A stretch of 64,000 nt of DNA from Kaistella haifensis DSM 19056 (lineage in GTDB: Bacteria; Bacteroidota; Bacteroidia; Flavobacteriales; Weeksellaceae). Every line of letters starts with the position of its first letter. The first letter of the stretch is position 1. Location: the NCBI RefSeq assembly GCF_000735695.2, contig NZ_JASZ02000002.1, positions 124,001 to 188,000 on the forward strand, read 5' to 3'. A program made the translations under genes and the position numbers. This document shows, one piece after another, positions 63,982 through 64,000 of the stretch. The notes beneath the pieces are model-generated. The model worked only from the letters and a program-made list of their open reading frames with translations, did not search any database and was not told the origin of the DNA.

Positions 63982-64000
63982 ATAGATGAGATTAGGTTAA

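Noticed and set aside
1-64000. CRISPR array, tRNA or rRNA genes
   Set aside because: No regularly spaced direct repeats and no tRNA or rRNA sequence were recognised on either strand.

Overview
The window looks like the chromosome of a member of the Bacteroidota, most likely a Weeksellaceae flavobacterium of the Chryseobacterium/Kaistella kind. It is AT-rich, has flavobacterial promoter elements of the TAnnTTTG type, a type IX secretion sorting domain, a GLPGLI protein, TonB-dependent receptors and typical flavobacterial housekeeping genes. Genus assignment is an inference from family resemblance only.

1-16.7 kb: a Mu-like (DUF935/Mu-F type) contractile-tailed prophage entered from its tail end. 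A minus-strand block (1-7.2 kb) carries tape measure, tail chaperone with a -2/+1 frameshift extension, tube, sheath, a lysis pair (candidate unimolecular spanin and amidase), capsid and protease-scaffold. A divergent plus-strand block (7.4-13.3 kb) carries small and large terminase, gp36-like protein, portal, Mu-F head protein and two head-tail proteins; portal and Mu-F are joined by what looks like a textbook -1 frameshift signal. A second minus-strand block (13.3-16.7 kb) holds small phage proteins, secreted accessory proteins and a conserved phage C-terminal-domain replication-type protein. No phage transposase is seen; an IS110 element ends the block.

16.7-30.4 kb: an island of stacked mobile elements. 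Beneath them is a run of minus-strand gene cassettes separated by about 130-200 bp imperfect palindromes that behave like integron attC sites: conserved AAC/GTT triplets, covarying stems, cassette-specific complementary ends, and genes that mostly stop about 10-15 bp from the site. No integron integrase is visible, so it resembles a CALIN (attC cluster lacking an integrase). Cargo: an unknown protein, a DUF4184 membrane protein, a GLPGLI protein with a cysteine-containing secreted peptide, and an ApaLI-like restriction-modification pair. An IS91-like element (two copies, one internally deleted) and a group II intron have inserted precisely at the GTT end of these palindromes; IS110 and IS1182 elements lie nearby.

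30.4-64 kb: core chromosome. It holds a TPP-riboswitch-controlled TonB receptor, a WG-repeat protein, a DUF2752 protein, aconitase, an outer membrane receptor, pseudouridine synthase, NUDIX hydrolase, XerD, dCMP deaminase, enoyl-CoA hydratase, a catalase/OxyR divergent pair, a SAM-II-like riboswitch with metK, an ECF sigma factor with a 44-residue follower, a YjjG-type phosphatase, trpS, lspA, a Cys-poor DksA-like protein, ileS, a LytS-type kinase, topA, a type IX-secreted FISUMP protein and a degenerate ureohydrolase.
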